The notes: generated by a model from the letters alone, not told the origin. DNA of 64,000 nucleotides from Symbiodinium natans (GCA_905221605.1 CAJNDS010002346.1:374001-438000); one strand, 5' to 3'. Shown: positions 22,201 to 27,290, counted from the stretch's first letter. Made by a program: numbers and translations.

Positions 22201-24547
22201 GGCTCAGTTCAGCCAACATCCAAAAGGGGCCCCTTCAGATGAGCCTATAGCAACGGTCATGCTGCTGATCAACCAGACCTAAATCATACCTGTTGCAGAA
22301 TGACAAGGGGTGCCCCTTTCTGGTTCTAAAAGGGCCTTAGAAGGGGACCGAACCCCCTAAAAAAGAAAAAAATCCTAGCCTGGGTCCTGCTGATGAATTT
22401 CTTTGCTACATTTGGGTGTAGGGTTTTGGGTTTAGGGCTTTAGGGGTTTCCCCTGAATCCCAAACCCTCATCTTCCACGGTGGCCTCGACTCCGATAAAC
22501 ACAGCGTTGGTGAACACCACCTGAGCTAGAGATTTTTAGTGGGGGTTTACGAACATAGGGGGCCCTAAGATAGAACCCCAAATAGTAGGATCCTCTTAAT
22601 TATAAGGAGCCCAAGAAGGTACCCCTAATATCGTAAACCACCATTTCGGGCTCAAGGTTTCGAACGGGGTTGGTTGAGGCAGGCCCGAAGAACAGGAGTC
22701 ACAAAGACGCAATCTCCTTCATTCCATTGGCCTACTTCCTCCCTCCAATAATAAAGCCCGACACCCTGGTGTCTAAGACCCCGAGAACCAAGATTTCAGG
22801 GTTTAGGGTTTCGGGGTAGAGGCGCCGGCTGTTGGGGTTTTGGGTTTAGGGTTTAGGGTTTAGGGTTTAGGGAATCAGAACTTCGTACGTTCAGGGGGGC
22901 TCCTGGTTTCCTCAGCTTGGACCATCATGACAACCTACATACCCCAAAACTCTCACCCCCCACCCTAAACTTTGAACTCGCAGCTATCCGAAGCACCCTT
23001 ACTCCAAAAGCACGGGGCTCCGCAAGCTTCAGTAGAGAGCTTTTGGGGCTTAGGGCTTAGCACCCTAAACCCTAAACCCTATACACCTTAAAACTCTAAA
23101 ACCCCAAACCCTAACCCTAAACCCTAAACCCTAAACCCTAAAACCCTAAACCTAAAGCCCTAAAAACCCTAAACCCTAACACCCTACACCCCAAACCCTG
23201 CTAAATCGCCCCAACCCCCCAATGCTCTGATGAGGAGAGTAGCGCAGGCGAAGAACATCCTGGGCGTCGCGTGCTCGGGGGGACTGCTTCATATTAAGGG
23301 GGTTTAGGGTTTAGGGTTCAGGGTTCAGGGGGTTTCCCAAATTCGGGGTACCTTATTTGGGGTCCTTATACATTGAACCCAAGCAGGGAAATTAAGGGCC
23401 ACAAGGAGGGCCCCTGGAATGGACCTGTCATCATATTCCGCTATACAACTCCCATTTCTACCTTTTGTAGCCCCCTTTTTTCTCCTAAGTAGCCCCTAAT
23501 AAACCTCTGAGGTCCCTTAGAAGGGTCCCTCCGGTCGTTCCTTGATCATAGTCGGCAATGGGGCAACGTAAGGTTTAGGGTTTAGGGTTTAGGGTTTAGG
23601 GTTTAGGGTTTAGGGTTTAGGGTTTAGGGTTTAGGGTTTAGGGTTTAGGGTTTAGGGTTTAGGGTTTAGGGTTTAGGGGATTTCCAAGGCTTGGAACCTC
23701 AAAATACACACCCTACAGGGCTTAGGGTTCGGGCTAAAAACCCTAAACCCTCAACCTCTAACCCCACACCATAGGGTGGAAGGGTTGCACAGGTTTAGAG
23801 TTGAGCGTGTTTAGGGTTAAGGGTTACAATAAAAGGGTTGCACTGTTGGGGAGCTAAAGGTACATAGATGTTGCTATCGCAAAAGGGCTTTGTGTGTAGT
23901 GCTCGCAAGTAAATTCCCTTTTGGTGTCCTTGTATAAGGTGCCGTACTATATAGAGACCCCGGTAAAAGAAAACTAACTTTGAGAACTAGCCACATAGCG
24001 AACCTTCTGTATAGGGTACCCTGAATCCTAAACCGGACCCTGAACCCCAAACCCCCCAAACCCCCCAAATCCCCCAAACCCCTACAAACCCTAAACCCTA
24101 AACCCTACAAAGCCTGTACATGACACCTACTTTGGGCCATTTGGCGCCTTGGGAGTTCAGGTCCCTCCATGAACCCAGAAGCCCTCATTGCTGTACGAAG
24201 CTGGCGATTGGGTCTAGGGTCTAGGGTCTAGGGTCTAGGGTCTAGGGTTTAGGGTTTAGGGTTTAGGGTTTAGGGTTTAGGGAGAATGGCAGGTGCCAGA
24301 CTTGGTCTACAACCAGCCGCAGCACGCTTCCTAAGCCCTAAACCGCAAACCCGAAACCCGAAACCCGAAACCCGAAACCCTAAACCCTAAACCCTAAACC
24401 CTAAACCCTAAACCCTAAACCCAAGTCTTCGTCTCTTTTTTGCGACGCCCTCGGGGGGAGAGTTGGCGGATGGTCAACCTTGCTGAACTCTGACTGGTTC
24501 AGCCCGCAGAGGAGCCTGGATGCCTTGCAGCAGCCCGACGACGCCCT
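1289..24547 (-). CDS. Voltage-gated cation channel gene (gene span, exons listed separately)
   Basis: Gene-level entry. Reading minus-strand exons in order gives S1 (22,466-22,525), S2 (10,934-10,994), S3 (10,392-10,451), the S3-S4 loop and S4 (8,611-8,678; 8,073-8,135), S4-S5 linker plus S5 (7,166-7,234), turret (5,359-5,391; 4,791-4,885), pore plus S6 (3,380-3,509), the S6 tail (3,257-3,273; 2,738-2,755) and a post-S6 EF-hand-like part (2,395-2,455; 1,289-1,357). Almost all inferred junctions keep frame. One 6TM domain is visible. It could be a single-domain channel or one repeat of a multi-domain channel. The family is established by the regularly spaced S4 arginines and the pore motif SIAGGTNWEELL. 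Ion selectivity is not predictable here. A whole Copia element lies in the intron after S1. Three candidate N-terminal exons lie upstream. The S1-S2 linker exon was not found. Confidence 0.8.
1386..1445 (+). repeat. (TTTAGGG)n array
   Basis: Nine or so perfect TTTAGGG units. With the inverse array at 1,147-1,288 it brackets about 100 bp of exon-containing unique sequence. Confidence 0.9.
1543..1648. repeat. Hairpin element, family 1 copy
   Basis: Starts TTGGGATGTTCCCCCTTGAA and ends GTATAAGGTCGAACATCCCAA. Internal ACAGTCCTT and AGGACGGTTAGTATAAGG are also inverted copies of each other. Confidence 0.75.
1939..2297 (+). repeat. Long poly(C) tract with single A interruptions
   Basis: About 360 bases of C with isolated A residues spaced roughly 7-30 bases apart, giving spurious proline- or glycine-only frames on both strands. 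On the minus strand it would be a long G-run able to form G-quadruplexes. The exact length is doubtful because such tracts are error-prone in sequencing. Not a protein gene. Confidence 0.9.
2395..2455 (-). CDS. Channel exon: helix after S6
   Basis: Reads IESAQKDDQTLVQAMLDNKE after a split first codon. Inferred acceptor AACCCAG|GATTGAG and GC donor AAGGAG|GCCAGG. It joins in frame to the EF-hand-like exon at 1,289-1,357. The acidic helix directly after S6 is typical of protist channels of this type, as far as I recall. Confidence 0.75.
2738..2755 (-). CDS. Channel micro-exon (18 nt): end of S6
   Basis: Encodes LAAFC between two split codons. It joins VLNAT (3,257-3,273) to IESAQKDD (2,395-2,455) in frame. 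The acceptor looks like GAGAG|TCTGG. The donor is non-canonical (CCG|ATG, or CC|GATG if the junction slides). The evidence is frame continuity only, so this is tentative. Confidence 0.5.
3178..3249 (+). repeat. (CCCTAAA)n array
   Basis: About ten perfect units. It follows the S6 micro-exon on the minus strand, within eight bases of its donor. Confidence 0.9.
3257..3273 (-). CDS. Channel micro-exon (17 nt): S6
   Basis: Encodes VLNAT plus two bases. Acceptor CGCAAG|GTGTTG, GC donor ACTTG|GCTTGC. It continues the S6 sequence FTYFA of the pore exon, as in the usual FTYFA-VLNV order of channel S6 helices. Confidence 0.55.
3380..3509 (-). CDS. Channel exon: pore helix, selectivity filter and S6
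   Basis: The strongest piece of the channel gene. It encodes TMTSLFMSIAGGTNWEELL, then PLELISPVWTF and the hydrophobic FAFLFYIAFTYFA. This is the pore helix, a filter region with GGTNW, and S6. Acceptor GGTCAG|GACAATG. The donor is inferred after GCT (GA type). 130 nt, ending in phase 0. Confidence 0.85.
3672..3787 (-). CDS. Candidate exon, unassigned
   Basis: Unique GC-rich block between a CCCTAAA array (to 3,671) and a TTTAGGG array (from 3,788). Open on the minus strand (QKCMRDSEWKACFPLHGMW), but not needed for the channel chain, so it may be an alternative exon or not coding. Confidence 0.25.
3788..3884 (+). repeat. (TTTAGGG)n array
   Basis: Fourteen near-perfect units in an intron of the channel gene. 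Confidence 0.95.
4257..4338 (+). repeat. Variant array (GCTTAGG)n
   Basis: A run of GGGCTTA units rather than TTTAGGG, so one variant has been amplified locally. Similar variant runs occur at 5,300-5,340 and 6,265-6,305. Confidence 0.85.
4710..4785 (+). repeat. (CCCTAAA)n array
   Basis: Ten perfect units immediately left of the turret exon ending at 4,791. Confidence 0.9.
4791..4885 (-). CDS. Channel exon: extracellular turret
   Basis: Encodes VNDYLLDPEAPTLPEREHLG and then CDVSIREFSGLR. It leads in frame, through a split arginine codon, into TMTSLFM of the pore exon. GT donor TTAAG|GTTCTG, acceptor ACCAAG|GTAAAC. The acidic extracellular loop between S5 and the pore fits. The phase at the 5' junction with 5,359-5,391 is not resolved. 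Confidence 0.6.
5173..5256. repeat. Hairpin element, family 3 copy
   Basis: AGGGTCCATGTGCCTATACTTGGGCCC at one end, with the inverse GGCCCAAGTATGTACCATATAGG at the other. Confidence 0.65.
5359..5391 (-). CDS. Channel micro-exon (33 nt): S5 end and start of turret
   Basis: Encodes FAVMFSQAVS after a split codon, completing IIYV from S5 to give IIYVFAVMFSQAVS, a standard S5-to-turret sequence. Acceptor TTGCCCAG|GTTCGC. Donor CTTG|GTAGCCC. The intron that follows starts GTAGCCC and ends GGGCTACCAAG, so its ends are inverted copies. Confidence 0.7.
6756..6811 (-). CDS. Candidate exon, unassigned
   Basis: Open on the minus strand (AEECLQFRYREFLGDQRK) and bounded by a TTTAGGG array. It does not fit the phase between S5 and the turret, so it could be alternative, a remnant, or chance. 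Confidence 0.25.
7166..7234 (-). CDS. Channel exon: S4-S5 linker and S5
   Basis: Encodes TSIVSTLKALVWALLLLALI plus IYV. The linker STLKALVW and the following leucine-rich helix are typical of voltage-gated channels. Acceptor CAGCTAG|GACATC. Donor ATATGT|GTCTGC. It joins in frame to S4 (8,073-8,135) and to 5,359-5,391. Confidence 0.8.
7699..7797. repeat. Hairpin element, family 7 copy
   Basis: GGTAGCCCAGTAGCCATATT at one end and the inverse ACCACTGGGCTACC at the other, about 100 bp. Related ends occur at 2,461, 4,890, 26,690 and 52,160. Confidence 0.6.
8073..8135 (-). CDS. Channel exon: S4 voltage sensor
   Basis: Encodes LTRTLRTVQFVRIFRFVVAL after a split arginine. Together with IIR from the previous exon it gives arginines at near every third position (R..R..R..R.....R..R), the voltage-sensor signature. 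Acceptor AACCCTAG|GTTGACG, where the telomere-type array supplies the AG. Donor TTTGCG|GACTCTC is of GA type. Confidence 0.85.
8122..8184 (+). repeat. Exon-edge sequence duplicated around a TTTAGGG array
   Basis: GGTTCGCGTCAACCTAGG occurs at the S4 exon edge and again about 43 bp away, on the far side of five TTTAGGG units. It looks like a target duplication or slippage product around the array. Confidence 0.8.
8611..8678 (-). CDS. Channel exon: S3-S4 loop and start of S4
   Basis: Encodes AAESSDLASVGGVSSLKAF and RIIR split over the junction. Acceptor GACACAG|GCTGCC, GC donor ATCCG|GCACCTC. Splicing to 8,073-8,135 gives FRIIRLTRTLRTVQ, a continuous S4. Confidence 0.8.
8771..8867. repeat. Hairpin element, family 2 copy
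   Basis: One end ATGGGACCCTTTTTACTTACAG, the other CTGTAGGTAAAGAGTGTCCCA. A second copy is at 12,841-12,918. Confidence 0.65.
9565..9665. repeat. Hairpin element, family 4 copy
   Basis: Starts GTTTACGATGATATGGGGCC and ends TTTCGTAAAC, with GTAGGATCC and GGTACCCC inside. Other copies are at 22,544-22,638 and 60,526-60,625. Confidence 0.65.
9803..10010. repeat. Family 3 element interrupted by a (TTCAGGG)n array
   Basis: The element starts AGGGTCCATGTATCCATACAG, is replaced by about 130 bp of TTCAGGG units, then resumes as TATACTTGGGCCCTAAAGC. The array has grown within, or inserted into, a MITE-like element. Confidence 0.7.
10184..10252 (+). repeat. Poly(G) tract
   Basis: About 65 bases of nearly pure G. 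The length is unreliable; potential G-quadruplex. Confidence 0.9.
10392..10451 (-). CDS. Channel exon: S3
   Basis: Encodes DVWYWSCLDVFIVLSSLVSK, an S3 helix with the usual W..LD.FIV pattern. 60 nt, phase 0 at both ends. Acceptor CTGAGAG|GACGTT. Donor TCCAAA|GTAAACCC runs straight into a TTTAGGG-type array. Confidence 0.85.
10763..10880 (+). repeat. Octamer variant array (CCCTAAAA)n
   Basis: Fourteen or so CCCTAAAA octamers, passing into normal CCCTAAA heptamers at the right end. Confidence 0.9.
10934..10994 (-). CDS. Channel exon: S2
   Basis: Encodes FTSEICLRVLATGLRKNFCT, an S2 helix with the conserved E..LR. Acceptor GAGCAG|GTTCAC. GA donor TGCACG|GACAGC. Spliced to S3 it gives RKNFCT-DVWYWSCLDVF. 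Both donor and acceptor of this intron carry GGAC. Confidence 0.8.
12006..12111. repeat. Hairpin element, family 1 copy
   Basis: TTGGGATGTTGCTCCTTGTA at one end and GCATAAGCGGGCAACATCCCAA at the other, with ACAGTTCTT and AGGACTGTTAG inside. Confidence 0.75.
12841..12918. repeat. Hairpin element, family 2 copy
   Basis: TATACCTGGGACCCTCCTTTACC against GGTAAATAGGGTCCCAGGTATA, a near-perfect palindrome with a short loop. Confidence 0.75.
13420..13642 (-). repeat. 3' LTR of the Copia element
   Basis: 223 bp, identical by eye to 22,075-22,297. The last 21 codons of the polyprotein and its stop (13,580) lie inside this LTR. Confidence 0.97.
13580..21883 (-). CDS. Copia Gag-Pol polyprotein with extra MTase-like and 2OG-Fe(II) oxygenase-like domains
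   Basis: 2,767 aa from a true ATG at 21,883. Gag with a CCHC knuckle CFQCGGNHMVRDCP (about 433-446). Aspartic protease DCGAT (559-563, DSG changed to DCG) and LIGMDFL (650-656). A Rossmann methyltransferase-like domain with EIACAPHSWL (1037), SLPCTKW (1092) and EWPWP (1148). A region like a 2-oxoglutarate/Fe(II) oxygenase with HRD at 1415-1417, distal His 1482 and Arg 1491. Integrase HHCC (H1581/H1586, C1614, C1617) and D1648, D1716, E1752 (35 residues between the last two). Reverse transcriptase from about 2168 with HVDD (2353-2356). RNase H near 2518-2626. Residues about 780-990 look out of frame (see the -1/+1 frame entry). The two extra domains are inferred from motif spacing only. Confidence 0.93.
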   Translation of the reverse strand: MADARDRTSVPSWDGAARSWRRYTREVAWWVQSVPVHKRRYCGAQLLSKLTGPARLLAMSWSTLVLDSKDGVKVMLQRLASSPLVRKSLPNAAAICQQYFSFKRNQGETIGNFLVRETLVHEEFVEAIIRLHEEKEGISQEQRDFGLPPAEEWDDEEWQGAWSWWDHDEDYLDTDRVGDRGDDSAEAEGEGGEARPRAEERPDDPQPPGTPARGTTSAAPGSSPSRSAGERTPGGRPRPQHETDQVNASPVNEMTVTDSFIMGVLRGWRLLQAAGLSAEEKRDILSATKNSLDYEVISGALQNLWDDQLLGHRHHGSSGHLNAHLADQTSIEPNEVYYEELDDWWWNNAWWNEHFYAGPDHWSEDWWTGDSNHWEPEALPVVAAEEDPKVQEAQKAEKIAESLAVEAQRTWADAQRATQALRKDRGFGGPTKCFQCGGNHMVRDCPDRRHPGYGMGKGYGKKGAYYLHPEDGDHWQENYYMNKNGKPKGKGKKGMWSEVQAMWKGRSKGKPSKGKDGYRPVNAYVTDMFVGGLELTEVLEAQTSEATKPEPTPQIGMLDCGATASAAPDAVVQGLIQAVLSHDRNAKIELDQGARPYFRFGNGRWGRALCRVHLKSSVSGSPRTFSIYTLPNPSEYYQNGFEQSSLVPVLIGMDFLGCNGAGMMIDFATGNAMFTCDSQPQIFPLKANHKGHFTLDIVQYLTEGKRCDVGQPHVLVRAGAKASKPLETHTVLELGVVWFDLAASEEILPICSDSRSEERMWQLYHHSRTSTAAISAQMCRHTVAAVEPSTSPSRTFPHGDQPPRDRGPRGGERVGGSGQGQGCSGEDQGQAPRSQPRDEDGPQGSARSTQAVAVHGTPHRKCPPGECPRRMGSVLNVQCEDALHASRGISSAAHHGGEPWNDQANVGRAPALDGRLHAHRADLSSHAGQDQCRGGATQGHHGRQEHEHRDALDSGANITHGNVIRMGRSASTGRRRGAGDGLRERGLRRVEGAKQEPVKELPHFIGKKVMALSGLLLTTTMNLLVGLHQHDRDGLWEIACAPHSWLSMAAEEHGIKAYRVNLTNGYDLYQPETWQHLRELRRKRRPKRLWFSLPCTKWCAWTSVNYNTPEKKVKLEAARRKERRLLWETNAFIKETIEEDPEVMIYFEWPWPCYGWRQMPMEDLAQHMEEVGVPWLSCRIDGCNYGLRNEQTQQFIKKQWMVKTTDEDFHKYFRAKVCPGNHGQHCHIEGTETSKTAYYPWRMVQAIARHWRDRTAPVRHVHLLQCRDELSHLPDRDDDEEANFILREWDEQEPPTDVADEYEMQMCESERISLEALAREARLRERFDKNSCENIVMEVAAKAAAETRANSRWPQQPPFRILLGAYSHGAFSGVTRSSLKFPELNRFLNSYLRHWLPGLSWSSISLTVNGKTGPHRDHHNLKNSTNYIHGLGNFDKGGVWLEGQPPCGYTAVKRQLPNGSMVTGFVVPLNGQFVAFDPSCTHATQAWTGCRISITAFTTRLLPRMSTEDLSQLKKLCFPLETTTTELPRHVLQFPLNDKCLMMCPAATNIKEPEQGSKDEDDEEVPTAAREQWQAQIAKFHKAAGHPINRNLAKIVKDAGHPEWKVKAALEHYCPSCASLKVGGTSSGQVPPASTHAMYGAWEAVGVDSGEWIPPGGKKKVKFLLFMDLATKLRVVQPLFVYDFLEMKAESGEDFVRSFTDKWLANFPKPKVLVLDAAKSFVSEAVHDYASNVNIQLSYVAEKEPWAHGTLEAGVQDLKMTASAIYLEDQEQALQLTLILAASALNATEYTAGFTSYQWAFGREYSLTDEDVRTFETANYQDEFVRLVQARRKAEEIARSSRAKRVLSKLGNTTVRQPVRQFAPMDLVKVWRKVWPQHQFKGPRGGFKKSGRPHWIGPGRVVFHEVLPHQDHSDDRRHVVWVLVGSQLLRCSVHSVRPVTETERFQYETSGEDRSSTWRTLADVLPRREYHDIVDQAPQEDEVELPELPKAPDSSTLVMPTRRVSRKTTITASSSAEGGTTPAATSSTTPTRPLEETVNDYEGSEPKKHKAELTWVEELYTATEEPQDTIDIFSAFQETEEFMKIEFDLEPPQSNRQRRFLERDPVMYLVKKMKDSEVVMARLPEGEKKLFNRAKTKEVSSFIQNEAVRKCLNDEEVRRAVDSKRIVKARWVLTWKLVPPEDQEEAVRDSHENPQSVHTSDGLKKAKARIVLLGFQHPSLLDPTFKTASPVQSMLGRNLLYAMAADSQWDLEGLDLATAFLQTQPTEADQELWTTGVQELRDALGIGSEGVMRVLRNIYGSTTAPRGLWLSLHKMLVSLGAQPVLGERCLWIWLSKLHRDGEHAKVIGAMGGHVDDFHRIGDNSPEWLEIKEKINKAYKWGMTKTGSYRHAGTDVTTKKDENGFNKIVVDQGYYIEGLMDVDIEPDRLRSNEVLCKKDIEACRASLGALQWVAVQSQPQVCARCNLLLTDLVTHGTMETAREIQQLISETRNEPFTLTFQKFPKAKHWRDVVFISMGDQAHANRPKGDSTGGLVTLISGPESVTGCVCPMSLIGWRTWKLKRKAIGSNDAEVQSILEAEDHNFRARLLWSELHGAAGPDAERPLRQDLVEVVEKQILGIKGILCTDSKGGYDAVEVNESPLLGLSNMRAALQAFQLRGNLQRAACELRWLASDYDLADALTKKRADCREGLLQFLRTGHWCIKYDPSFTSAKKSKRAGRSAVGTVQKHLAAPLDDATCDAADLFWGWCNRYDLGLVDQQHDRCYRLI
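13643..13656 (-). promoter_or_regulatory. Polypurine tract of the Copia element
   Basis: On the minus strand TTTTTTGGGGTTGG directly precedes the 3' LTR, the expected place for the pl-strand primer. It is T/G-rich rather than pure purine. Confidence 0.5.
18913..19653 (-). other. Alternate frame inside the Copia polyprotein
   Basis: A 246-codon frame overlapping polyprotein residues about 744-990. It reads like real protein: a basic stretch, MKMDPRDPRAQRKQWPCMG, then CSTCNVRMLYTP with a Cys pair, and an acidic end. The main frame over the same bases is low-complexity R/G/H/S text. The likely history is two compensating frameshifts, or programmed shifts. From memory, related elements carry the CSTC segment within the polyprotein. 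Confidence 0.7.
22062..22073 (-). promoter_or_regulatory. Primer-binding site
   Basis: TGGTAGCGGAGC one base after the 5' LTR. TGGTAGCG matches the start of the initiator-tRNA-Met binding site used by yeast Ty1, so initiator tRNA-Met is the probable primer. Confidence 0.75.
22075..22297 (-). repeat. 5' LTR of the Copia element
   Basis: 223 bp, TG...CA on the plus strand. It should hold the promoter of the element. Confidence 0.97.
22466..22525 (-). CDS. Channel exon: S1
   Basis: Encodes AQVVFTNAVFIGVEATVEDE, an S1 helix followed by an acidic stretch. Acceptor TCTCTAG|CTCAGG. Donor GATGAGG|GTTTGGG, in a degenerate telomere-type repeat. The next recognisable exon (S2) is 11.5 kb away because the Copia element sits between them. 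Confidence 0.75.
22544..22638. repeat. Hairpin element, family 4 copy
   Basis: GTTTACGAACATAGGGGGCCC against GGTACCCCTAATATCGTAAAC. Confidence 0.65.
23228..23290 (-). CDS. Candidate N-terminal channel exon
   Basis: Open on the minus strand (MKQSPRARDAQDVLRLRYSP). Position just upstream of S1 and GC-rich composition fit, but the splice sites are unclear and the plus strand is also open. Confidence 0.35.
23571..23677 (+). repeat. (TTTAGGG)n array
   Basis: Fifteen perfect units. Confidence 0.95.
24130..24207 (-). CDS. Candidate N-terminal exon
   Basis: Open on the minus strand: NRQLRTAMRASGFMEGPELP and a basic tail. It is bordered by (TCTAGGG)n and CCCTAAA repeats. Assignment to the channel gene rests on position only. 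Confidence 0.35.
24421..24547 (-). CDS. Candidate N-terminal exon
   Basis: Minus strand reads RLLCGLNQSEFSKVDHPPTL and a basic end. Acceptor GTCTTCAG|AGGGCG. Donor CTTGG|GTTTAGGG from the adjacent array. The plus strand is also open up to a TGA near 24,548, so the strand is not certain. Confidence 0.4.
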
Positions 24548-25129
24548 CTGAAGACCCTTTCATGGTAGCTCAATGTTTTTTTCTTTTTCGGTTTAAGGTT
24601 TAGGGTCTAGGGTTTAGGGTTTAGGGTCTAATCTTCTTGGCTTGTAAGGTCTTAGAATCTTAGAAGAAATCTATAGGTACCCCCCTCCCACCAGGGCCAG
24701 GAAAGAAATACAATTGAGGGCCTGGGAATAAATAATTGAGACGAGGCAAAAGCATCGACTGTACACTGTACATTGCTGATGCTTCCTTGACTCTCGCCTC
24801 CATGGCTCGTCCGAATCACCTAAACCCTAAACCCCTAAACCACAAACCCTGATACCCGCCAAAAAACTCAGCCACCCGGTTAAAAAGGCCCTCTTGACGC
24901 AAACCCTAATTCCCACAATACCCCTCAACCCTAGACCCGATCACCCTCAATCCTTCAAAACCTTCAACCCTCAACCGTCAACCCTAAACCGTCCTGAACC
25001 ACCCTAAGCGCTACCTAAAGGCTCCTCTGAAGTCGAGTACTGTACTAGAATCAGGGTTTAAAGGGTTTAGGGTTTAGGGCTAGCTAACCCCAAAAAGGAA
25101 CGACGTTGGAGCCTTCAGGTAAGCACTAA

Positions 25130-25254
25130 TCAGATGTAGAAGTCCACGCTCATGTCTGGCTTCGTGGCCCTGCGGCCGCGATCCTTCCGTGGGCTTGCGG
25201 CTTCCTTGGGGCGGCTGCGGCGCTGCTCCCACTTCCGGCGCCTCACCTCTGAAT
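25130..25254 (-). CDS. Last exon of a minus-strand gene (25-30 kb)
   Basis: Encodes a very basic C-terminus (RRRKWEQRRSRPKEA...) ending MSVDFYI and a TGA at 25,132-25,130. Acceptor ATGCAG|ATTCAG. The protein is not recognised. The basic tail could be a nucleic-acid-binding or nuclear signal. Confidence 0.6.
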
Positions 25255-26011
25255 CTGCATTAGGGGTAGTTTGCATTCTACACCCCTAGTCTCCTAAACC
25301 CTAGACCCTAAACCCTGAACGCTGAACCCTGAAACCTCAACCACCCCAAGCATATACCCTATGAACAACTTCAGAACCTTTAAAAGATTTTGGGCCTTGT
25401 AAGTAGGTTTATCCTAGATCCCTGGATGGGAGGATCTCAGATCCCCCTGAGATCTGGGACCCCTAAGGCCTGTAAGCCCTAAACCGGTTTAGGGTTTAGG
25501 GTTTAGGGGGTACCATCTCTTGATCTATTCCAGGCTTGTCCTAGACACCGCCGCTCCCAAACTACCCCTCATAGCCCCAGTGCAGTACCTGCAGGCCTGT
25601 TTGAGGTGCCATGAGGCGCTTATTGAGGAGTTTAGGGCTTAGGGTTACATGAAACACCCCTGGTATATACCCTATGAACAACTTCAGAACCTTTTAGAGA
25701 AGTTAGGGACTATATTTAAATTTAAGGGCCGATTTGGGGGTTCAGGGGCCCCAAACCCTAAACCCTATACCAGGAGCGGCGCAGGGTGCTCTATGTTTGA
25801 TATATCTAGTTACGAGGACCCACTGTTTCTGAAGGGTGTAGGGTTTAGGGCTAAGGGCTAAGGGGTTAAAAGGGGCTCTCTGAGGAAACGAAAGCATAAA
25901 AAACAAGGAGTCCAAGGCGTGTTTAGATTCTGGGCTCTGGTTGCAAACTGAGCGTGTTAGGGTTTAGGGTTTAGGGTTTAGGGTTTAGGGTTTAGGGTTT
26001 AGGGTTTAGGG

Positions 26012-26096
26012 GCGGTTGCATTCATGCAGCCGGCGGGCAAGGCGAGGACAGTCCGCCTCCATGTGCTCGTCCAAGCTGCCGTTACGAAGCTGCCGC
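26012..26096 (-). CDS. Exon of the 25-30 kb gene (possible TRAF-type zinc finger)
   Basis: Encodes RNGSLDEHMEADCPRLARRL then HECN. The EHMEADCP...C spacing recalls TRAF-type zinc fingers (H...E.DCP), but only a part is visible. Acceptor AACTAG|GCGGCA. Confidence 0.5.
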
Positions 26097-26373
26097 CTAG
26101 TTTGGGGTTTAGGGTTTAGGGCTACTATAGGGGCCTTAATCATTAGAATAGGGTTTGGGGGGTTCTTATAGTATACTTCTGTAGGGAATACCATTTCAAA
26201 TTACCCGACCCCTATAGTAGACCCAAGAGTAGCCCAGGAAAAAACAGGTGCCCTTCAAAGGGGCTTCAAAAATACCCTAGACTCTGGAATCCCTAGAAAA
26301 AAAGGGAATAAGGGCCTGCTCTGGGGTCCTAGCCCTGAACCCTAAACCTAACCCCAAAACCCTAAACCCTACT

Positions 26374-26469
26374 CTGGGCTCCGAGCTGCAGGAGCACCTC
26401 ACGCTCCCAAGCGTACCAGCCCCAGTCCTCTGAGTCCCAGCCAAAGAGAAGGCGGGCTTCCTCCTCCAG
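26374..26469 (-). CDS. Exon of the 25-30 kb gene
   Basis: Encodes LEEEARLLFGWDSEDWGWYA and WEREVLLQLGAQ. Acceptor AACCCTAAG|CTGGAG, with the AG supplied by the telomere-type array. Tryptophan-rich and unrecognised. Confidence 0.6.
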
Positions 26470-27160
26470 CTTAGGGTTTAGGGTTTAGGGTTCAGGGTTC
26501 AGGGTTCAGGGTTCAGGGTTTAGGGTTTAGGGTTTAGGGTTTAGGGTTTAGGGTAAACAAGCGTAAACCGTTAGGGCTTGGGGTTTGGGAGCTTCAGGGA
26601 ATCGGATGGCGCCCTACTGTTGGGCTTGCGGGAGAGGGGGCGGGATAGTGCTTTATGTAGGGGAACCTGGAAACCCTCAAACAAGGGGTACCACTGGGCT
26701 GCCACAGGATCAGGATGAGCCCCGTTAGGATTTGTAGCGTGATTCTTCTGATGCGCTTCTTCTTCTTCTTCTGATGCGCATCGCTGCGTCGTGTACTAGC
26801 TGTTCCACAACTGCCCCAGCGCTCCTCCGTGTAGAAGTCCTTGTTCCTGGGTTGCCCATTGAAACCCTACGAAGAGTGCGCCTAAGCTAACCCGCTAACA
26901 CCCAAATAACAGAAAGCACAAAATTACCATTTGCTTAAGAACCCCCCCCCCACAAAAAAAAAAAAAAAAAAAACAACAACAACAACAAAAATGCATATAC
27001 AATGTATATGTATATGTAGAGAGAGGGAAAATCTATTTATTCATATATCTACGACAATCCCTATATTGCCCCTATAAGGAAGAACACTTCTTTTTTTTTT
27101 GGGGGGGGGGGGGGGGTTCTCTTAAAGCAAATAGTAGCTAACGCATCCCAAGGGGCTCAC

Positions 27161-27290
27161 CATTCTTCTTGCTTTTGCAAGGCTTCGGGGGGGACCTTGT
27201 CGGAATGAGCGCTGCCTGTGCCGCTTCGTCGAACTCGGCGATGAGATCTGTGGCATCGAGCCCTTGCAGCGCCAGCCGTTTCGTGAGAGC
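27161..27290 (-). CDS. Exon of the 25-30 kb gene
   Basis: Encodes ALTKRLALQGLDATDLIAEF, DEAAQAALIPTRSPP and a lysine-rich end. Acceptor GCTCCAG|GCTCTC, canonical donor AATG|GTGAGCC. Likely helical; family unknown. Confidence 0.65.

Larger units (their letters stand above)
13420..22297 (-). mobile_element. Intact Copia-type LTR retrotransposon
   Basis: 8,878 bp. Two 223 bp LTRs that appear identical, TG at the start and CA at the end. 5 bp target duplication GAATG at 13,415-13,419 and 22,298-22,302. A primer-binding site, a purine-rich tract and a single 2,767-codon open frame are present. Domain order integrase then reverse transcriptase makes it Ty1/Copia type. LTR identity means recent insertion. 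It lies in the intron downstream of the channel S1 exon, in the same orientation as the gene. Confidence 0.97.

Noticed and set aside
25535-25628. Plus-strand exon LDTAAPKLPLIAPVQYLQAC
   Set aside because: It reads well, but the minus strand is also open (LNKRLMAPQTGLQ before a GT) and the neighbouring exons are all minus, so the strand cannot be decided.
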